Below, one piece after another: positions 54,313 to 63,900 of a stretch of 64,000 bases of DNA. Numbering within the stretch: the stretch's first letter is position 1; each line of letters begins with the position of its first letter. The notes below the pieces were generated by a model that had not been told where the DNA came from, made no database searches, and saw only the letters and a program-made list of their open reading frames with translations. The DNA is taken from NCBI RefSeq assembly GCF_025574485.1, contig NZ_JAOBPO010000003.1:597867-661866 (forward strand), in the 5' to 3' direction. Origin of the DNA: Kordiimonas aquimaris. GTDB lineage: Bacteria > Pseudomonadota > Alphaproteobacteria > Sphingomonadales > Kordiimonadaceae. Both the position numbers and the translations under genes were made by a program.

Positions 54313-55692
54313 TTACAGGTCTGCAGGTGCTTCAATACCGGAGCCAGCAAGCGCTTCTGTGAGTGCAGTTTTCAAACGCGAAAGTCCTTCCTCGGTTGCA
54401 GCTTCACAGCGTGCAACCAGGACGGCTTGCGTATTGGAGGCACGCAACAACCACCAGCCATCCTCAGTTTGGACACGCACACCGTCTACTGTCGACATGT
54501 TGGCACCGGCAGCTTCTAACCGCGCCTTTACCTCATCAACAACGTCAAACTTGCGCATTTCATCGCAATCAAACCTGAGTTCAGGCGTATTAATAGCATG
54601 CGGCAAACCATCTTTAAGCGCAGCCAAATCGCCGCCCTGTGTCGATACCGCGTTCAAAAAACGAATACCCGCGTATATGGCATCATCAAATCCGTAAAAA
54701 TTATGCTTGTAGAAGATATGCCCTGACATTTCTCCCGCTAATGGAGACTCTAACTCAACCATTTTGGCCTTAATAAGGGAATGCCCCGTCTTCCACATAA
54801 CCGGCTTACCACCAAGTTCTGCAATACGGTCAAATAGTACTTGGCTTGCCTTAACATCCGCAATAATCGGCGCGCCAGGCAATACCTTCAACAAATCGCC
54901 TGCCATTATAGCGAGCATCTGATCACCCCACACAACACGACCATGCGTATCGATAGCGCCAATACGATCACCGTCGCCGTCGAAGGAAAAACCAACATCA
55001 GCATTATGCTTAGCAACGGCTACTTTCAACTGCTCAAGGTTCGCCTCCACTGTAGGGTCTGCATGATGATTGGGGAAAGTACCATCAATCTCGGCGTTAA
55101 TAACGATATGTTCACCGGGCAATCGTTTAATAAGCGCCTCAACAGCTGGGCCTGCTGCACCGTTTGCTGGATCCCAAACAACTTTGTATGCGTTACAATC
55201 AATGTCACGTGCCAAACGGTCAATATAGCGATCAAAAATATCAATCTGTGTAAGCGTACCTTCGCCAACTTCAAAATCACCCTCAGCAGCTAAACTGCCA
55301 AGCATTTGGATTTTTTCTCCAAAACATGGCTTTTTACCAATCATCATCTTGAAGCCATTGTAGTTTGGTGGGTTATGAGAACCAGTGATCATCACACCGC
55401 CATCAGCATCCAGTTCAAAGACCGAATAATAAAGCATCGGCGTTGGGCCTAGACCAATAGCGTCAACATCGACACCAGTGCTAAGAACACCTTCGATCAA
55501 TGCATCTGACAGGTCCGGTGAAGATAACCGACCATCGTAGCCAACCGTAATACGCGATCCACCTTCACGCTTAACAGCCGTGCCAAACGCGCGCCCTAGA
55601 GCGCGAGCATCTGCGGCAGAAATTGTTTCATCAACGATCCCACGTACATCATATTCGCGTAAAACTGTGGGGTGAAAAGCGTGTGCAGACAT
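54313..55692 (-). CDS. Phosphomannomutase/phosphoglucomutase
   Basis: This 459-residue alpha-D-phosphohexomutase interconverts hexose 1- and 6-phosphates for polysaccharide precursors. It has FHPTVLREYDVRGIVDETI at the start, the phosphoserine loop MITGSHNPPNYNG, the metal loop SFDGDGDRIGAID, and GEMSGHIFYKHNFYGFDDAIY for sugar discrimination; the C-terminal domain ends with RASNTQAVLVARCEA. The layout fits AlgC/ManB-type dual-specificity enzymes. The ATG at 55692 has AGAGGTAG upstream. It stands alone between clpS and the J-domain gene. Confidence 0.93.
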   Translation of the reverse strand: MSAHAFHPTVLREYDVRGIVDETISAADARALGRAFGTAVKREGGSRITVGYDGRLSSPDLSDALIEGVLSTGVDVDAIGLGPTPMLYYSVFELDADGGVMITGSHNPPNYNGFKMMIGKKPCFGEKIQMLGSLAAEGDFEVGEGTLTQIDIFDRYIDRLARDIDCNAYKVVWDPANGAAGPAVEALIKRLPGEHIVINAEIDGTFPNHHADPTVEANLEQLKVAVAKHNADVGFSFDGDGDRIGAIDTHGRVVWGDQMLAIMAGDLLKVLPGAPIIADVKASQVLFDRIAELGGKPVMWKTGHSLIKAKMVELESPLAGEMSGHIFYKHNFYGFDDAIYAGIRFLNAVSTQGGDLAALKDGLPHAINTPELRFDCDEMRKFDVVDEVKARLEAAGANMSTVDGVRVQTEDGWWLLRASNTQAVLVARCEAATEEGLSRLKTALTEALAGSGIEAPADL

Positions 55693-55800
55693 AACTACCT
55701 CTAACGTGCGTGAATTTGGTGGCGTTTATAGATCAATATAAATGAGTAACCATGACACATTGTCAATATGTCAGGCGCTTGATGCTAACAATATAAGAAA

Positions 55801-56256
55801 CTATTCGCCGAGAAGCGTTTTACGGGCATCATTCAGCTTTGCAGCCATCCAATCGGAACCGCCTTTATCAGGATGAACCTGCCCCATCAATCGGCGGTAA
55901 GCCGCATTAACGGTTTCCTTGTCGGCACCCTCATCAAGACCAAGAACTTCAAGGGCTTCGCTTTTGGACATGGATTTGTTGCCGCGCGTTGGCGATTGCC
56001 CGTTATTACTTATATTACCTAAAACACGCCCTAAAATTGACGGGCCAAACATTCTAAACGCAGCAAAAGCTGCCGGAAATATGGCAAAAAGGCCGCGACC
56101 AGTTGCCAACAAGAGCATAGCCAAGACGACGCATACGCCAACAATACCCCAAAGAAGCCCGCTTTTTGCCGATTTAACATCAGCATTTGCCCACCAATTG
56201 AGAAGTAAAAGTAACAGACCCGCGAGCAACAGGCCTATAAAGAGATAACCGATCAT
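55801..56256 (-). CDS. Membrane-anchored J-domain protein
   Basis: This 151-residue protein has two or three N-terminal hydrophobic helices (about 2-20, 33-52 and 54-70), a linker and a C-terminal J-domain with HPD at 128-130 in AAYRRLMGQVHPDKGGSDWMAAKLNDARKTLLG. The layout resembles Tim14-like J-proteins, which recruit DnaK to the membrane. The HPD is intact, so stimulation of DnaK is expected. Its start overlaps the mipZ stop (ATGA), which couples the two genes. Partner and client are unknown. Confidence 0.87.
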   Translation of the reverse strand: MIGYLFIGLLLAGLLLLLLNWWANADVKSAKSGLLWGIVGVCVVLAMLLLATGRGLFAIFPAAFAAFRMFGPSILGRVLGNISNNGQSPTRGNKSMSKSEALEVLGLDEGADKETVNAAYRRLMGQVHPDKGGSDWMAAKLNDARKTLLGE

Positions 56257-57122
56257 GCGTTGCCTTCCCCTTTGCTGCGAAAAGGCAACTGTAAAGCATT
56301 TATCAATGCTCGCAATTCCTGCCTCGCTGCAACGTTAGACATGGACAGACCTTTACCGTCCAATCCGCCTTCGTGTTTTAAATCAATCAATGTCAGGCCA
56401 CGCAAGAACAATTCCCTGTAGACAACACGTTCACCAAGGCCTGGAATGTACCGCAAACCGATACGATTGCCGAGCTCCGATAACACAGCCTCAACACGTT
56501 CTTTGTTTTTTGCGTGAAGTGTTCCAACACGATTTCTGAGCACAACCCAATCAATTTTACCACCATCCGCCATCGCGCGGCGCTGGCGTGCTTTCCAGAC
56601 CATTTCAGCATAAAGGCTTGGGCCCTGCACTTTATATGTTACCGGATCAGTCCGTGCGAGCAAATCAAGGTCAACAAAACTATCATTTACAGGCGTCACC
56701 AAGGTATCTGCAGCTGTATGCGCTAATCTCGATAGGTATGTATCACTGCCGGGACAATCAATCACTACAACATCGACATTGCCCGCAAGCTTCAAATAAG
56801 CCTCTTCAAAGCGTTGTTTTTCGTCCGCCTCTGCAGCATCTGCTGATCGCAATTCAGACCGGGGCACAACAAGTTCTTGCGGCAAAGGCAAGTCACTGCC
56901 TCTATCTGCACAATATTTCCGTCTATTTTCGATATAGCGCGTTAAACTTTTCTGCCGGGCATCCAAGTCAATTGTGCCAACCTTATAACCTTCACTCAGT
57001 AACGATACCACGATGTGCATCGCGGTTGTTGATTTTCCAGAACCACCCTTTTCATTACCTAGAACAATTAAATAAGGACGATCTGGAATCGTGTTTTCTA
57101 CCTTAACGTCGCCGTTGGGCAC
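56253..57122 (-). CDS. mipZ: MipZ-type division-site positioning ATPase
   Basis: MipZ is a ParA-like ATPase of alphaproteobacteria that forms a gradient from ParB at the pole and blocks FtsZ away from midcell. The 289-residue protein has LIVLGNEKGGSGKSTTAMHIV with the deviant Walker A KGGSGKS (25-31), GTIDLDARQKSLTRYIENRR, VVVIDCPGSDTYLSRLAH (Walker B) and the MipZ-specific DWVVLRNRVGTLHAKNKERV and GERVVYRELFLRGLTLIDL. I chose a GTG at 57122, with GGAG five bases upstream; a TTG at 57137 lacks one. It overlaps the J-domain gene by four bases. parAB are not in the window. Confidence 0.93.
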   Translation of the reverse strand: MPNGDVKVENTIPDRPYLIVLGNEKGGSGKSTTAMHIVVSLLSEGYKVGTIDLDARQKSLTRYIENRRKYCADRGSDLPLPQELVVPRSELRSADAAEADEKQRFEEAYLKLAGNVDVVVIDCPGSDTYLSRLAHTAADTLVTPVNDSFVDLDLLARTDPVTYKVQGPSLYAEMVWKARQRRAMADGGKIDWVVLRNRVGTLHAKNKERVEAVLSELGNRIGLRYIPGLGERVVYRELFLRGLTLIDLKHEGGLDGKGLSMSNVAARQELRALINALQLPFRSKGEGNA

Positions 57123-57346
57123 ACTGAAACTCCACAAAACGAAATACGATTACTTTATGCAACACTTGGAGCTTGTTTCATACCCTGAAGAGCTGCGGGA
57201 TGGTCATACGCCATTGCACACAAATATAATAGTCAGATATAAAAGAAAATAACGTTGCTTGTAAGTGCAACGATATAGCAAGAACTTGCTTGTATAGTGC
57301 TGTTACTAACTAGATACCAATTCGTATCAACGGAGTAAGCAAAAGA

Positions 57347-58291
57347 GTGCGAGATCAAATTCGTCAATATACAGGCTTTCTGCTGCTTATAGCGCTCTTG
57401 GCAATCATACCAATTGGTGCCGCGCGTCATTTATTAAGCCAGTCAAGAAATGATGCGCTGGTTCCTGATAAACCAAACTATCTGTCTCATCAGTATCCGC
57501 CAAGCGGCGACTCAGAGATGACACCACGCTTGTCGCAGCTACTAGGCAACAACATGAAAGAAGTTGACGCAGTACCGCGTACCTTCCTTGCAAAACTGCC
57601 TGAGAATTTACCTGACATACAAGACGCTAAATATCGGAAGCAAATATTTATATCTGCAATGCTACCACTGGTTTTACGCGCTAATGAGCTAATAGTAGCT
57701 GATCGCGGCAGACTTATCGCAATTAAATCACGCATCAAAAATACCGGCGCAGCGGGAAAACGACAACGAAACTGGTTGGAAACTATGGCGAAGCGTTACC
57801 GCGTTAAAATATCCACACCAGCTAAAACAGCAGAAATCGACCGCTTATTGCTGAAAGTTGATGTGATTCCGCCTTCGCTCGCGTTAGCTCAAGCCGCAAT
57901 GGAGTCTGGTTGGGGCTCCAGCTATTTCGCGCAAGAAGGCAATGCCCTGTTTGGACAATGGGTTTGGGGTGATGCTCAAGGCATTTTACCGCGATCCAGA
58001 GACGAAGGGAAAACCCACCGCATCAAGAAGTTTGAATATCTACTTGATAGCGTTCGTAGCTACATGACCAACCTCAACAGGCATAAAAGCTATAAAGGGT
58101 TGCGTGATCGACGTGCTGAACTACGCAAGCATAGCCTAATGCTGACAGGCAGCGCTCTTGCCCCCGCTCTGGTAGACTACTCTGAACGCGGCGCCGATTA
58201 TGTGGGCGATATTCTATCAATCATTAATTACAACGACCTCGACGGTCTCGACAACGCACAATTAACCTCCAATACACAGCAAAGCCGTTAA
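57347..58291 (+). CDS. Membrane-anchored glucosaminidase (Bax/FlgJ-like)
   Basis: This 314-residue protein cleaves or trims peptidoglycan glycan strands by family. It has one N-terminal membrane helix (TGFLLLIALLAIIPIGA), a linker, then the glucosaminidase domain: PPSLALAQAAMESGWGSSYFAQEGNALFGQW with the catalytic Glu, and KKFEYLLDSVRSYMTNLNRHKSYKGLRDRR, near YSERGADYVGDI. It is divergent from mipZ and one base before panC. The start is a GTG with GGAG about 11 bases upstream. Bax-like proteins are found near growth genes, but substrate specificity is inferred only. Confidence 0.9.
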   Translation: MRDQIRQYTGFLLLIALLAIIPIGAARHLLSQSRNDALVPDKPNYLSHQYPPSGDSEMTPRLSQLLGNNMKEVDAVPRTFLAKLPENLPDIQDAKYRKQIFISAMLPLVLRANELIVADRGRLIAIKSRIKNTGAAGKRQRNWLETMAKRYRVKISTPAKTAEIDRLLLKVDVIPPSLALAQAAMESGWGSSYFAQEGNALFGQWVWGDAQGILPRSRDEGKTHRIKKFEYLLDSVRSYMTNLNRHKSYKGLRDRRAELRKHSLMLTGSALAPALVDYSERGADYVGDILSIINYNDLDGLDNAQLTSNTQQSR

Positions 58292-58292
58292 C

Positions 58293-59144
58293 ATGAGCAC
58301 ATTACCTGCTGTCGTGCGCACCGTAACGGAACTGCGCGCATTCATATCGGACCAACGGAATTTAGGCCACAGTATAGGACTGGTTCCGACTATGGGTGCA
58401 TTACATCATGGTCATCTGTCACTTGTTGACGTCATTTCACAGCATGTAGATACACCCATTGTCTCAATTTTTGTAAACCCCACGCAATTTGGTGAAGGTG
58501 AAGATTTTTCAGAATACCCAAGGACCGAACAAGCTGACTTGGAAAAACTGGCAACAACAAACACTGCGCTTGTCTATGCGCCATCTGTCGAGGAAATGTA
58601 TCCAAACGGAGATGTTACAACTGTAACTGTCGACCAAATAACAGAAATGTTCGAAGGCACCGAGCGTCCGGGCCATTTTGCAGGCGTTGCTACTGTTGTT
58701 TCAAAACTTCTGCTTCAGTGTATGCCCAATGTTGCTATTTTTGGCGAAAAAGACTTCCAGCAACTTGCTGTTATCAAAAGGTTCGTGAAAGACCTTCATA
58801 TCCCAGTAAATGTTATTGGTGGCCCAATCATTCGTGAAGCTGACGGCCTCGCTGCATCTTCCCGCAATGTATACCTTAACGCTACCGAGCGAAAAACAGC
58901 AGGGCAACTCAATGTCATACTGAAAAATATGATAAAATCCGTCCGTGATGGCGAACCAATAAAGCAAGCGGAAAACAAAACCACTCAACAATTGCTGGAT
59001 GCTGGTTTCTCAAGCGTGGATTATGTGTCCGTGGTTGAACCTGAAACGCTTAAACCGATGGAAGAACTAGCGATGCCAGCGCGTTTAGTTGCTGTTGCAC
59101 GCATTGGTAAGGTTCGCTTACTGGACAATATGCCCATTGAGTAG
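58293..59144 (+). CDS. panC: Pantothenate synthetase
   Basis: PanC joins pantoate and beta-alanine to make pantothenate, the precursor of coenzyme A. The 283-residue protein has VPTMGALHHGHLSLV with the HxGH ATP site, VSIFVNPTQFGEGEDF, FEGTERPGHFAGVATVV, IFGEKDFQQLAVIKRFV and READGLAASSRNVYL, all expected. It starts one base after the glucosaminidase stop. Its partner panB is not in the window. The fold and motifs are intact. Confidence 0.96.
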   Translation: MSTLPAVVRTVTELRAFISDQRNLGHSIGLVPTMGALHHGHLSLVDVISQHVDTPIVSIFVNPTQFGEGEDFSEYPRTEQADLEKLATTNTALVYAPSVEEMYPNGDVTTVTVDQITEMFEGTERPGHFAGVATVVSKLLLQCMPNVAIFGEKDFQQLAVIKRFVKDLHIPVNVIGGPIIREADGLAASSRNVYLNATERKTAGQLNVILKNMIKSVRDGEPIKQAENKTTQQLLDAGFSSVDYVSVVEPETLKPMEELAMPARLVAVARIGKVRLLDNMPIE

Positions 59145-59161
59145 GCAACATTATACAGCGC

Positions 59162-59189
59162 AAACAAAAGAAGCGCCCGAAGGCGCTTC
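59162..59189 (-). terminator. Rho-independent terminator of the M28 peptidase gene
   Basis: Read on minus, a perfect eight-base-pair stem GAAGCGCC-TTCG-GGCGCTTC ends in TTTTGTTT, 22 bases past the M28 stop. It may also shield the convergent panC. Confidence 0.85.
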
Positions 59190-59211
59190 GATATAACTCG
59201 CATACCTAATG

Positions 59212-60810
59212 CTACTCTTCTATAACCGGCACTTCCGGCGCTACTGGCATTGGTTTACGCGGTAACTTTTCATCCCGCATTGCAGCATTGTAGATAAAGG
59301 CCGCCATAATCACAGACGCCTGCTTCAAGTCTTCTTCATATACATGATCAAAGGTATCAATTTGGCTATGATGCAACTGGCTACCATAATCCAATGGATC
59401 CTGAATGAACTGAAAGCCTGGCAAACCGATATCATCAAACGGCTCATGGTCAGTACCACTTGTCGAGTTAAGCGTAACGGTGTCAGCGCCCAAATCATGG
59501 AAAGGTTTTAACCATTCCTCAAAAATTGGCACAATGGCGGCGTTACCTTCTCCGTATACACCGCGAATTTTTCCAGAACCATTATCTAGATTAAAGTAAG
59601 CGGAGAAACGGTCATACTCAGGTTTCAGTGTCATTGGGAACTGGCCATAGTACTTCTCATAAGAGCCCATGTATTGCAGCTTCTCATCTTTGTTTTCAGG
59701 CCGTTCTACAAGGTGGTCCATTACATATTGTTGAGAGCCATAATAACCCTGCTCTTCACCGCCCCAAAGACCAACACGGATTGTTCGCTTTGGTTCAACA
59801 CCAATTGCTTTAAGAATACGAACAGCTTCCATGACAACTGCAACGCCTGCACCATCATCTGCCGCACCATCCCCGACAAACCAGCTATCAAGGTGTGCAC
59901 CAGCAACGACAACTTCAGGCCTGCGTCCTTTTCCTGGAATGTCTGCAAGTGTGGAATAGCTTTTTGTATCTTCCGTATAGAAGGTAGCATCGACATCAAT
60001 GCTCATTCTTACAGTTTCACCATTTTCAAGCATGCGCGCCATCCGGGAATAATGTTCCCATGCCATACCAATTCCTGGAATTGTCGCATTTTTGCCGGCT
60101 TTATATTGATAAGATGTTGCTTCAATCAACATTGCTTTGCGCGGCGAGCGGCGCACCATTGCAATCGCACCCTCTTTGGCCAGGAACTGCTCTAGTTCAT
60201 AGAAAAAACTTTTGTATTTACGCCAACCTTCTGTGCCAGCTTCAGGGTCTCCGGTCGGCACATTATAATCAGTGATTTTTTCCAAACCTTTATCGTCATG
60301 GCGCGTGAAAACCTGATTTGAAGGTGGTTTCTGAGATGGCACAGAATGTACCATAACAATCTTGCCTGAAAGTTTACCTTCCCATTTAGAGAAATCGTCC
60401 GCTGACCTTATAGGCGCATGAACAACCTCGCCTTCAATAACGCCGTCCGTGCCCGGGTGCCATGTCAAAGGCAAAGCATATAACTGCGTGCGGCGCGGGG
60501 CTATCATAAACATTTCAGAGCGCTCTGCAGTCCAGCCATAGCCAAACTCGAACCCTTCCAAACGTGCATCTTTAAGGCCCCATTCAGTTAACTTATCACG
60601 CGTCCAGTTATTAGCTTCCAACATGGCTGGCGAGCCAGTCAGTCGTGGGCCAATTCCATCGGTCAGATGCTGGAGTGTTTCCATTACTTGTGAACGATTA
60701 AAACCTTCGTCACGAATTTTATTGATAACATCTAGATTAACCGTCTCTGCAGCATTTGCTGACATTGACATTGTGGCCGCAAACACGCCCGCAAGAACCA
60801 GGTTCTTCAT
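59212..60810 (-). CDS. Exported M28-family metallopeptidase
   Basis: This 532-residue protein has a signal peptide (MKNLVLAGVFAATMSMSANA). The zinc-peptidase core shows VVAGAHLDSWFVGDGAADDGAGVAVVMEAVR (His-Asp ligands), GLWGGEEQGYYGSQQYV with the general-base Glu-Glu, and TSGTDHEPFDDIGLPGFQFIQDPLDYGS with a later His ligand. The region between about 130 and 250 fits a PA-type insert. The ATG at 60810 is set by GGGAG six bases upstream; an ATG at 60816 abuts it too closely. It is probably a periplasmic or secreted amino- or carboxypeptidase. Confidence 0.91.
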   Translation of the reverse strand: MKNLVLAGVFAATMSMSANAAETVNLDVINKIRDEGFNRSQVMETLQHLTDGIGPRLTGSPAMLEANNWTRDKLTEWGLKDARLEGFEFGYGWTAERSEMFMIAPRRTQLYALPLTWHPGTDGVIEGEVVHAPIRSADDFSKWEGKLSGKIVMVHSVPSQKPPSNQVFTRHDDKGLEKITDYNVPTGDPEAGTEGWRKYKSFFYELEQFLAKEGAIAMVRRSPRKAMLIEATSYQYKAGKNATIPGIGMAWEHYSRMARMLENGETVRMSIDVDATFYTEDTKSYSTLADIPGKGRRPEVVVAGAHLDSWFVGDGAADDGAGVAVVMEAVRILKAIGVEPKRTIRVGLWGGEEQGYYGSQQYVMDHLVERPENKDEKLQYMGSYEKYYGQFPMTLKPEYDRFSAYFNLDNGSGKIRGVYGEGNAAIVPIFEEWLKPFHDLGADTVTLNSTSGTDHEPFDDIGLPGFQFIQDPLDYGSQLHHSQIDTFDHVYEEDLKQASVIMAAFIYNAAMRDEKLPRKPMPVAPEVPVIEE

Positions 60811-60875
60811 CCCCATCTCCCTTTTACATTGATACACCTTGACCGATCCTCATAAGTCAAAATGCATCAATAATA

Positions 60876-61682
60876 TTATTGATCTAGTCCCTTATTGTAC
60901 CAATCATAGTCGAAAAATTGCTTAAGTGGTTCGACACCCGACAGGACAAATCGTGTATCACACGCCCAATCGTCAAATCTCATAAAAAGCGGCCAAATGT
61001 CGTTTTTCCACGATATGTCGAGGCCGCGAACAGCACTCACCGCATAATCGGGAAAGCGTACCATGTCACCAAATCCCTGTGATTCCTCAATAGCTATCTT
61101 TGATAAGCGACCCAGAAAACATATGCGTTCGACTAATCGTTCCCCAAATGTTTCCGGTAATGCTGCCAGTTCGTCACTAACACGAGCAGAAATTCGACGC
61201 AGTACATCAGGGTTTATCTGCATATGGTCTTCTACGTTACTGAATGTATCACCCGTAACTGTATTTGCTGCTGTTAACGCACGTCGACGTACGTCTGTTG
61301 GTAGCTCGGTAAAGCCACCCACCATCCAAAATGCAATGCGGTTACGTAGTTTCTCAATAGAGCCGCCTTTGATGATAAAATCATCACCCCCTGCCCGCAA
61401 ACCACTACGCACAATATCAATATCGTCATAGCCTGTTAAAAATACCACCGGCATCGTTTTCAATCCCGATCGTTCAAGATTAGCAACAAAGTCAAAACCA
61501 CCTTCACCTGGCATTTGTACATCTGTGATAACTAGGGCTGGTTGGTAGGCTCGCGTATACTGCATTCCCTCTTCTGCTGTCGCTGCAATGATAGCTTCAA
61601 AGCCAAAGTGCTGTACCGCGGCAGCATGTAGCTGCAGTACAATAGGTTCATCATCAACGAGTAATATCGGGCCTGTCTTCAT
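60876..61682 (-). CDS. Response regulator with an unrecognised C-terminal output region
   Basis: This 268-residue protein has an N-terminal receiver (about 1-120): ILLVDDEPIV, phosphoacceptor D54 in ALVITDVQMPGEGG, Thr in VVFLTGYDD and K near 106 in DDFIIKGGSIEK. The sequence after residue 120 is not a DNA-binding, GGDEF, EAL or HD domain I know. It is helical at first (PDVLRRISARVSDELAALPETFGERLVERICFLGRLSKIA), then has an aromatic-rich end (SWKNDIWPLFMRFDDWACDTRF). It lies 28 bases after mgtE and is likely cotranscribed with it. Confidence 0.82.
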   Translation of the reverse strand: MKTGPILLVDDEPIVLQLHAAAVQHFGFEAIIAATAEEGMQYTRAYQPALVITDVQMPGEGGFDFVANLERSGLKTMPVVFLTGYDDIDIVRSGLRAGGDDFIIKGGSIEKLRNRIAFWMVGGFTELPTDVRRRALTAANTVTGDTFSNVEDHMQINPDVLRRISARVSDELAALPETFGERLVERICFLGRLSKIAIEESQGFGDMVRFPDYAVSAVRGLDISWKNDIWPLFMRFDDWACDTRFVLSGVEPLKQFFDYDWYNKGLDQ

Positions 61683-61710
61683 ATATAATTATGGTCTTAT
61701 CCACTCCCCG

Positions 61711-63153
61711 CTAAAGCAAAAAATAAGCAGCGAGGCTCAAAAAACCAAAGAAACCAACGACATCAGTGATTGTCGTCACAAAAACACTGGATGCAATCGC
61801 TGGATCAATCTCGAGTTTATGAAGTGTTATCGGTATCATCATCCCAGAAAATCCCGCTACAAAGATATTGACCATCATGGCAACGGCGAACACTACTGAT
61901 AATATAAAATCGCCGAACCAAAAGTAAGCAACCACGCCAGATAATACCGAGAGTGCGCCGCCATTTAAGCTGGCTGCAGCAAGCTCACGCATCATTACGC
62001 GCAATGCATTTGTGGAACTGATTTCGCGTGTAGCAATCGCACGCACCGCAACAGTCATTGTTTGTGTACCTGCATTGCCTCCCATAGATGCAACGATCGG
62101 CATAAGAACCGCAAGCGCAACCATTTGTTCAATTGTTGCATCGAATGCCCCAATAACAATAGACGCTAATATAGCAGTCCCTAAATTGACAAATAGCCAT
62201 GTAAACCGGCCCTTGGTGATCTCGAAGAAATTCTCATTGAGGCCGGATTCTTCACCGACACCTGCCAACGCCAACAAGTCTTCCTCAGCCTCATCTCCAA
62301 TGACGTCAACAACATCGTCAACGGTAATAACACCAACCAACCGCCCGCTATTGTCCACTACACCCGCTGAAATCAAGTGATATTTGGTAAATTGATAAGC
62401 CGCGTCTTCCTGATCCGCATTCGCATCAATCAAAAACGGGTCGGCATCCATCAATTCGCCAATAGTAACAGGCCGTTTTGTACGCATCAGGCGTGAGAGG
62501 GGCAAGGTACCAACAGGGTGATGCGATGGGTCTACAACGAACAAATCATAAAAATCATCAGGAATATCAGGTGCGGCAGACCGCAAAAAATCAATCGTTT
62601 GACCAACGGTCCAGAATTCAGGCAGAGCAACCAGATCGCGCTGCATCAATCGCCCTGCAGAGTCTTCCGGATAACTTAAGTTCTCTTCAATTGCGACCCG
62701 GTCATCCGTTGCCAAAGCTCCAAGAACTTCTTCACGGTCACTCCTGTCGAGCTCTTCAATGATGTATACAGCATCATCGGTGTCCAGTTCGGTGACAGCA
62801 TCTGCAATTTGTTCGTTGGGAACATGTTCATAGAGGTCATCTTGTGCCTCACCTTCAACCTCAATGAGTACTTCGGGGTCGAGTTGGTCACCTATCAGGC
62901 CAATTAGTTTAACACGCTTACTCGAAGGTAAGGTTTCCAACAAATCAGCAACGTCAGCGGCATGAATTTCGCCGAGCAAATCCTGAATACGATCACTATC
63001 ATCAATCTTCACTGCATCTTGCAACTCATCCATGAATGGACGGCTTAAGTGAACATCAGTTTGCGGAATATCCAAAATATCAGCAGCTATCGCAACAGCA
63101 TCATCAAGCGCTTCAACTTTTGACTCTTCATTATTGTTTTCAGCTTGTGTCAC
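61711..63153 (-). CDS. mgtE: Magnesium transporter MgtE
   Basis: MgtE is a magnesium-gated channel-type transporter. The 480-residue protein has a soluble N domain of superhelical repeats (about 45-165, LLEIHAADVADLLETLPSSKRV), two CBS domains (about 165-285, LMRTKRPVTIGELMDADPFL), a plug helix and five membrane helices from about 315, with MPIVASMGGNAGTQTMTVAVRAIA and a final LEIDPAIASSVFVTTITDVVGF that fits the pore. The start is a GTG at 63153 because GGGAGGGC lies just upstream of it, inside a longer frame that begins at 63171. Confidence 0.93.
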   Translation of the reverse strand: MTQAENNNEESKVEALDDAVAIAADILDIPQTDVHLSRPFMDELQDAVKIDDSDRIQDLLGEIHAADVADLLETLPSSKRVKLIGLIGDQLDPEVLIEVEGEAQDDLYEHVPNEQIADAVTELDTDDAVYIIEELDRSDREEVLGALATDDRVAIEENLSYPEDSAGRLMQRDLVALPEFWTVGQTIDFLRSAAPDIPDDFYDLFVVDPSHHPVGTLPLSRLMRTKRPVTIGELMDADPFLIDANADQEDAAYQFTKYHLISAGVVDNSGRLVGVITVDDVVDVIGDEAEEDLLALAGVGEESGLNENFFEITKGRFTWLFVNLGTAILASIVIGAFDATIEQMVALAVLMPIVASMGGNAGTQTMTVAVRAIATREISSTNALRVMMRELAAASLNGGALSVLSGVVAYFWFGDFILSVVFAVAMMVNIFVAGFSGMMIPITLHKLEIDPAIASSVFVTTITDVVGFFGFLSLAAYFLL

Positions 63154-63480
63154 AATCGCCCTCCCAAACATTAGCCGTAATTAAGCCAGTGAATGATTGT
63201 TGATCAATTGATAGAAGAAACCCGGACAGGAAGCTAGTATTGCATGCGAAAACAGGCGATATAGTTTCAGGTACCGCGATTTTTTACTCAAGGATTAAGT
63301 TTATTGCAGCAATAGTTACTAACTACTAAAACGAGAGCAATTAGATGCTGTGTTATGAGCATATACAGGTATTTTGGCCTGCCTACAGCAGACCATCCAC
63401 ACAATCTTACTGTTTGCAGCATAGTAGCATACTTATGCCACCATACTGTCTATGTCACTTGATGCAGAAACGTATAATCG
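63154..63480. other. Intergenic stretch with no gene seen
   Basis: About 310 bases between the mgtE start and the stop of the glyoxalase-like gene. I found no open reading frame with a ribosome-binding site, no tRNA-like fold and no clear hairpin. It should hold the mgtE promoter. A magnesium-responsive leader is possible but has no visible support. Confidence 0.5.
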
Positions 63481-63900
63481 TCAAACGTCAGGGAATAGAA
63501 CCTCAGGATTTTTCATCGTCTTGATCTCTAGGATATTATTATTTGGATCAGCAATAAAAAAGGTTTCTTGCTCGTATTTATCACCCGAGAAACGACGATA
63601 AGGCTCATCAATATACTTAAGTCCTGCTGCGGCAATGCGTTCTTTGAGCGCGTCAAAATCGCTCTGCGTCAGGTGAACCCCAAAATGAGGCACCAACACA
63701 GCGCCCATATCAACATCATGGCGAACAGAAGGTAACTGCTCTTCGCTTTGATGCAATGTCAGCTCATTGCCCCAGAAATTGACATCAACCCATCGCCCTT
63801 TTTCGCTGTTCCCAAGCGTGCAACCAAAAACATCGGTATAAAACTTTACAGTGGTTTCCAGATCACCAGCTGGAATAGCAAGATGTACGATAGCAGACAT
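63481..63900 (-). CDS. Glyoxalase/VOC-superfamily protein
   Basis: This 139-residue protein has paired beta-alpha-beta-beta-beta units: IVHLAIPAGDLETTVKFYTDVFGCTLG, RWVDVNFWGNELTLHQ, HFGVHLTQSDFDALKERIAAAGL and QETFFIADPNNNILEIKTM. The metal-ligand positions (His in HLAIP, His in HFGVHL, Glu in LEIK) are present, so a metal-dependent dioxygenase or lyase is plausible; the reaction is unknown. The ATG at 63900 is fixed by AGGA a few bases upstream; an earlier ATG at 63912 lacks a ribosome-binding site. Confidence 0.87.
   Translation of the reverse strand: MSAIVHLAIPAGDLETTVKFYTDVFGCTLGNSEKGRWVDVNFWGNELTLHQSEEQLPSVRHDVDMGAVLVPHFGVHLTQSDFDALKERIAAAGLKYIDEPYRRFSGDKYEQETFFIADPNNNILEIKTMKNPEVLFPDV

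Noticed and set aside
57123-57137. A TTG start for mipZ at 57137
   Set aside because: There is no ribosome-binding site before it, whereas GGAG sits five bases before the GTG at 57122.
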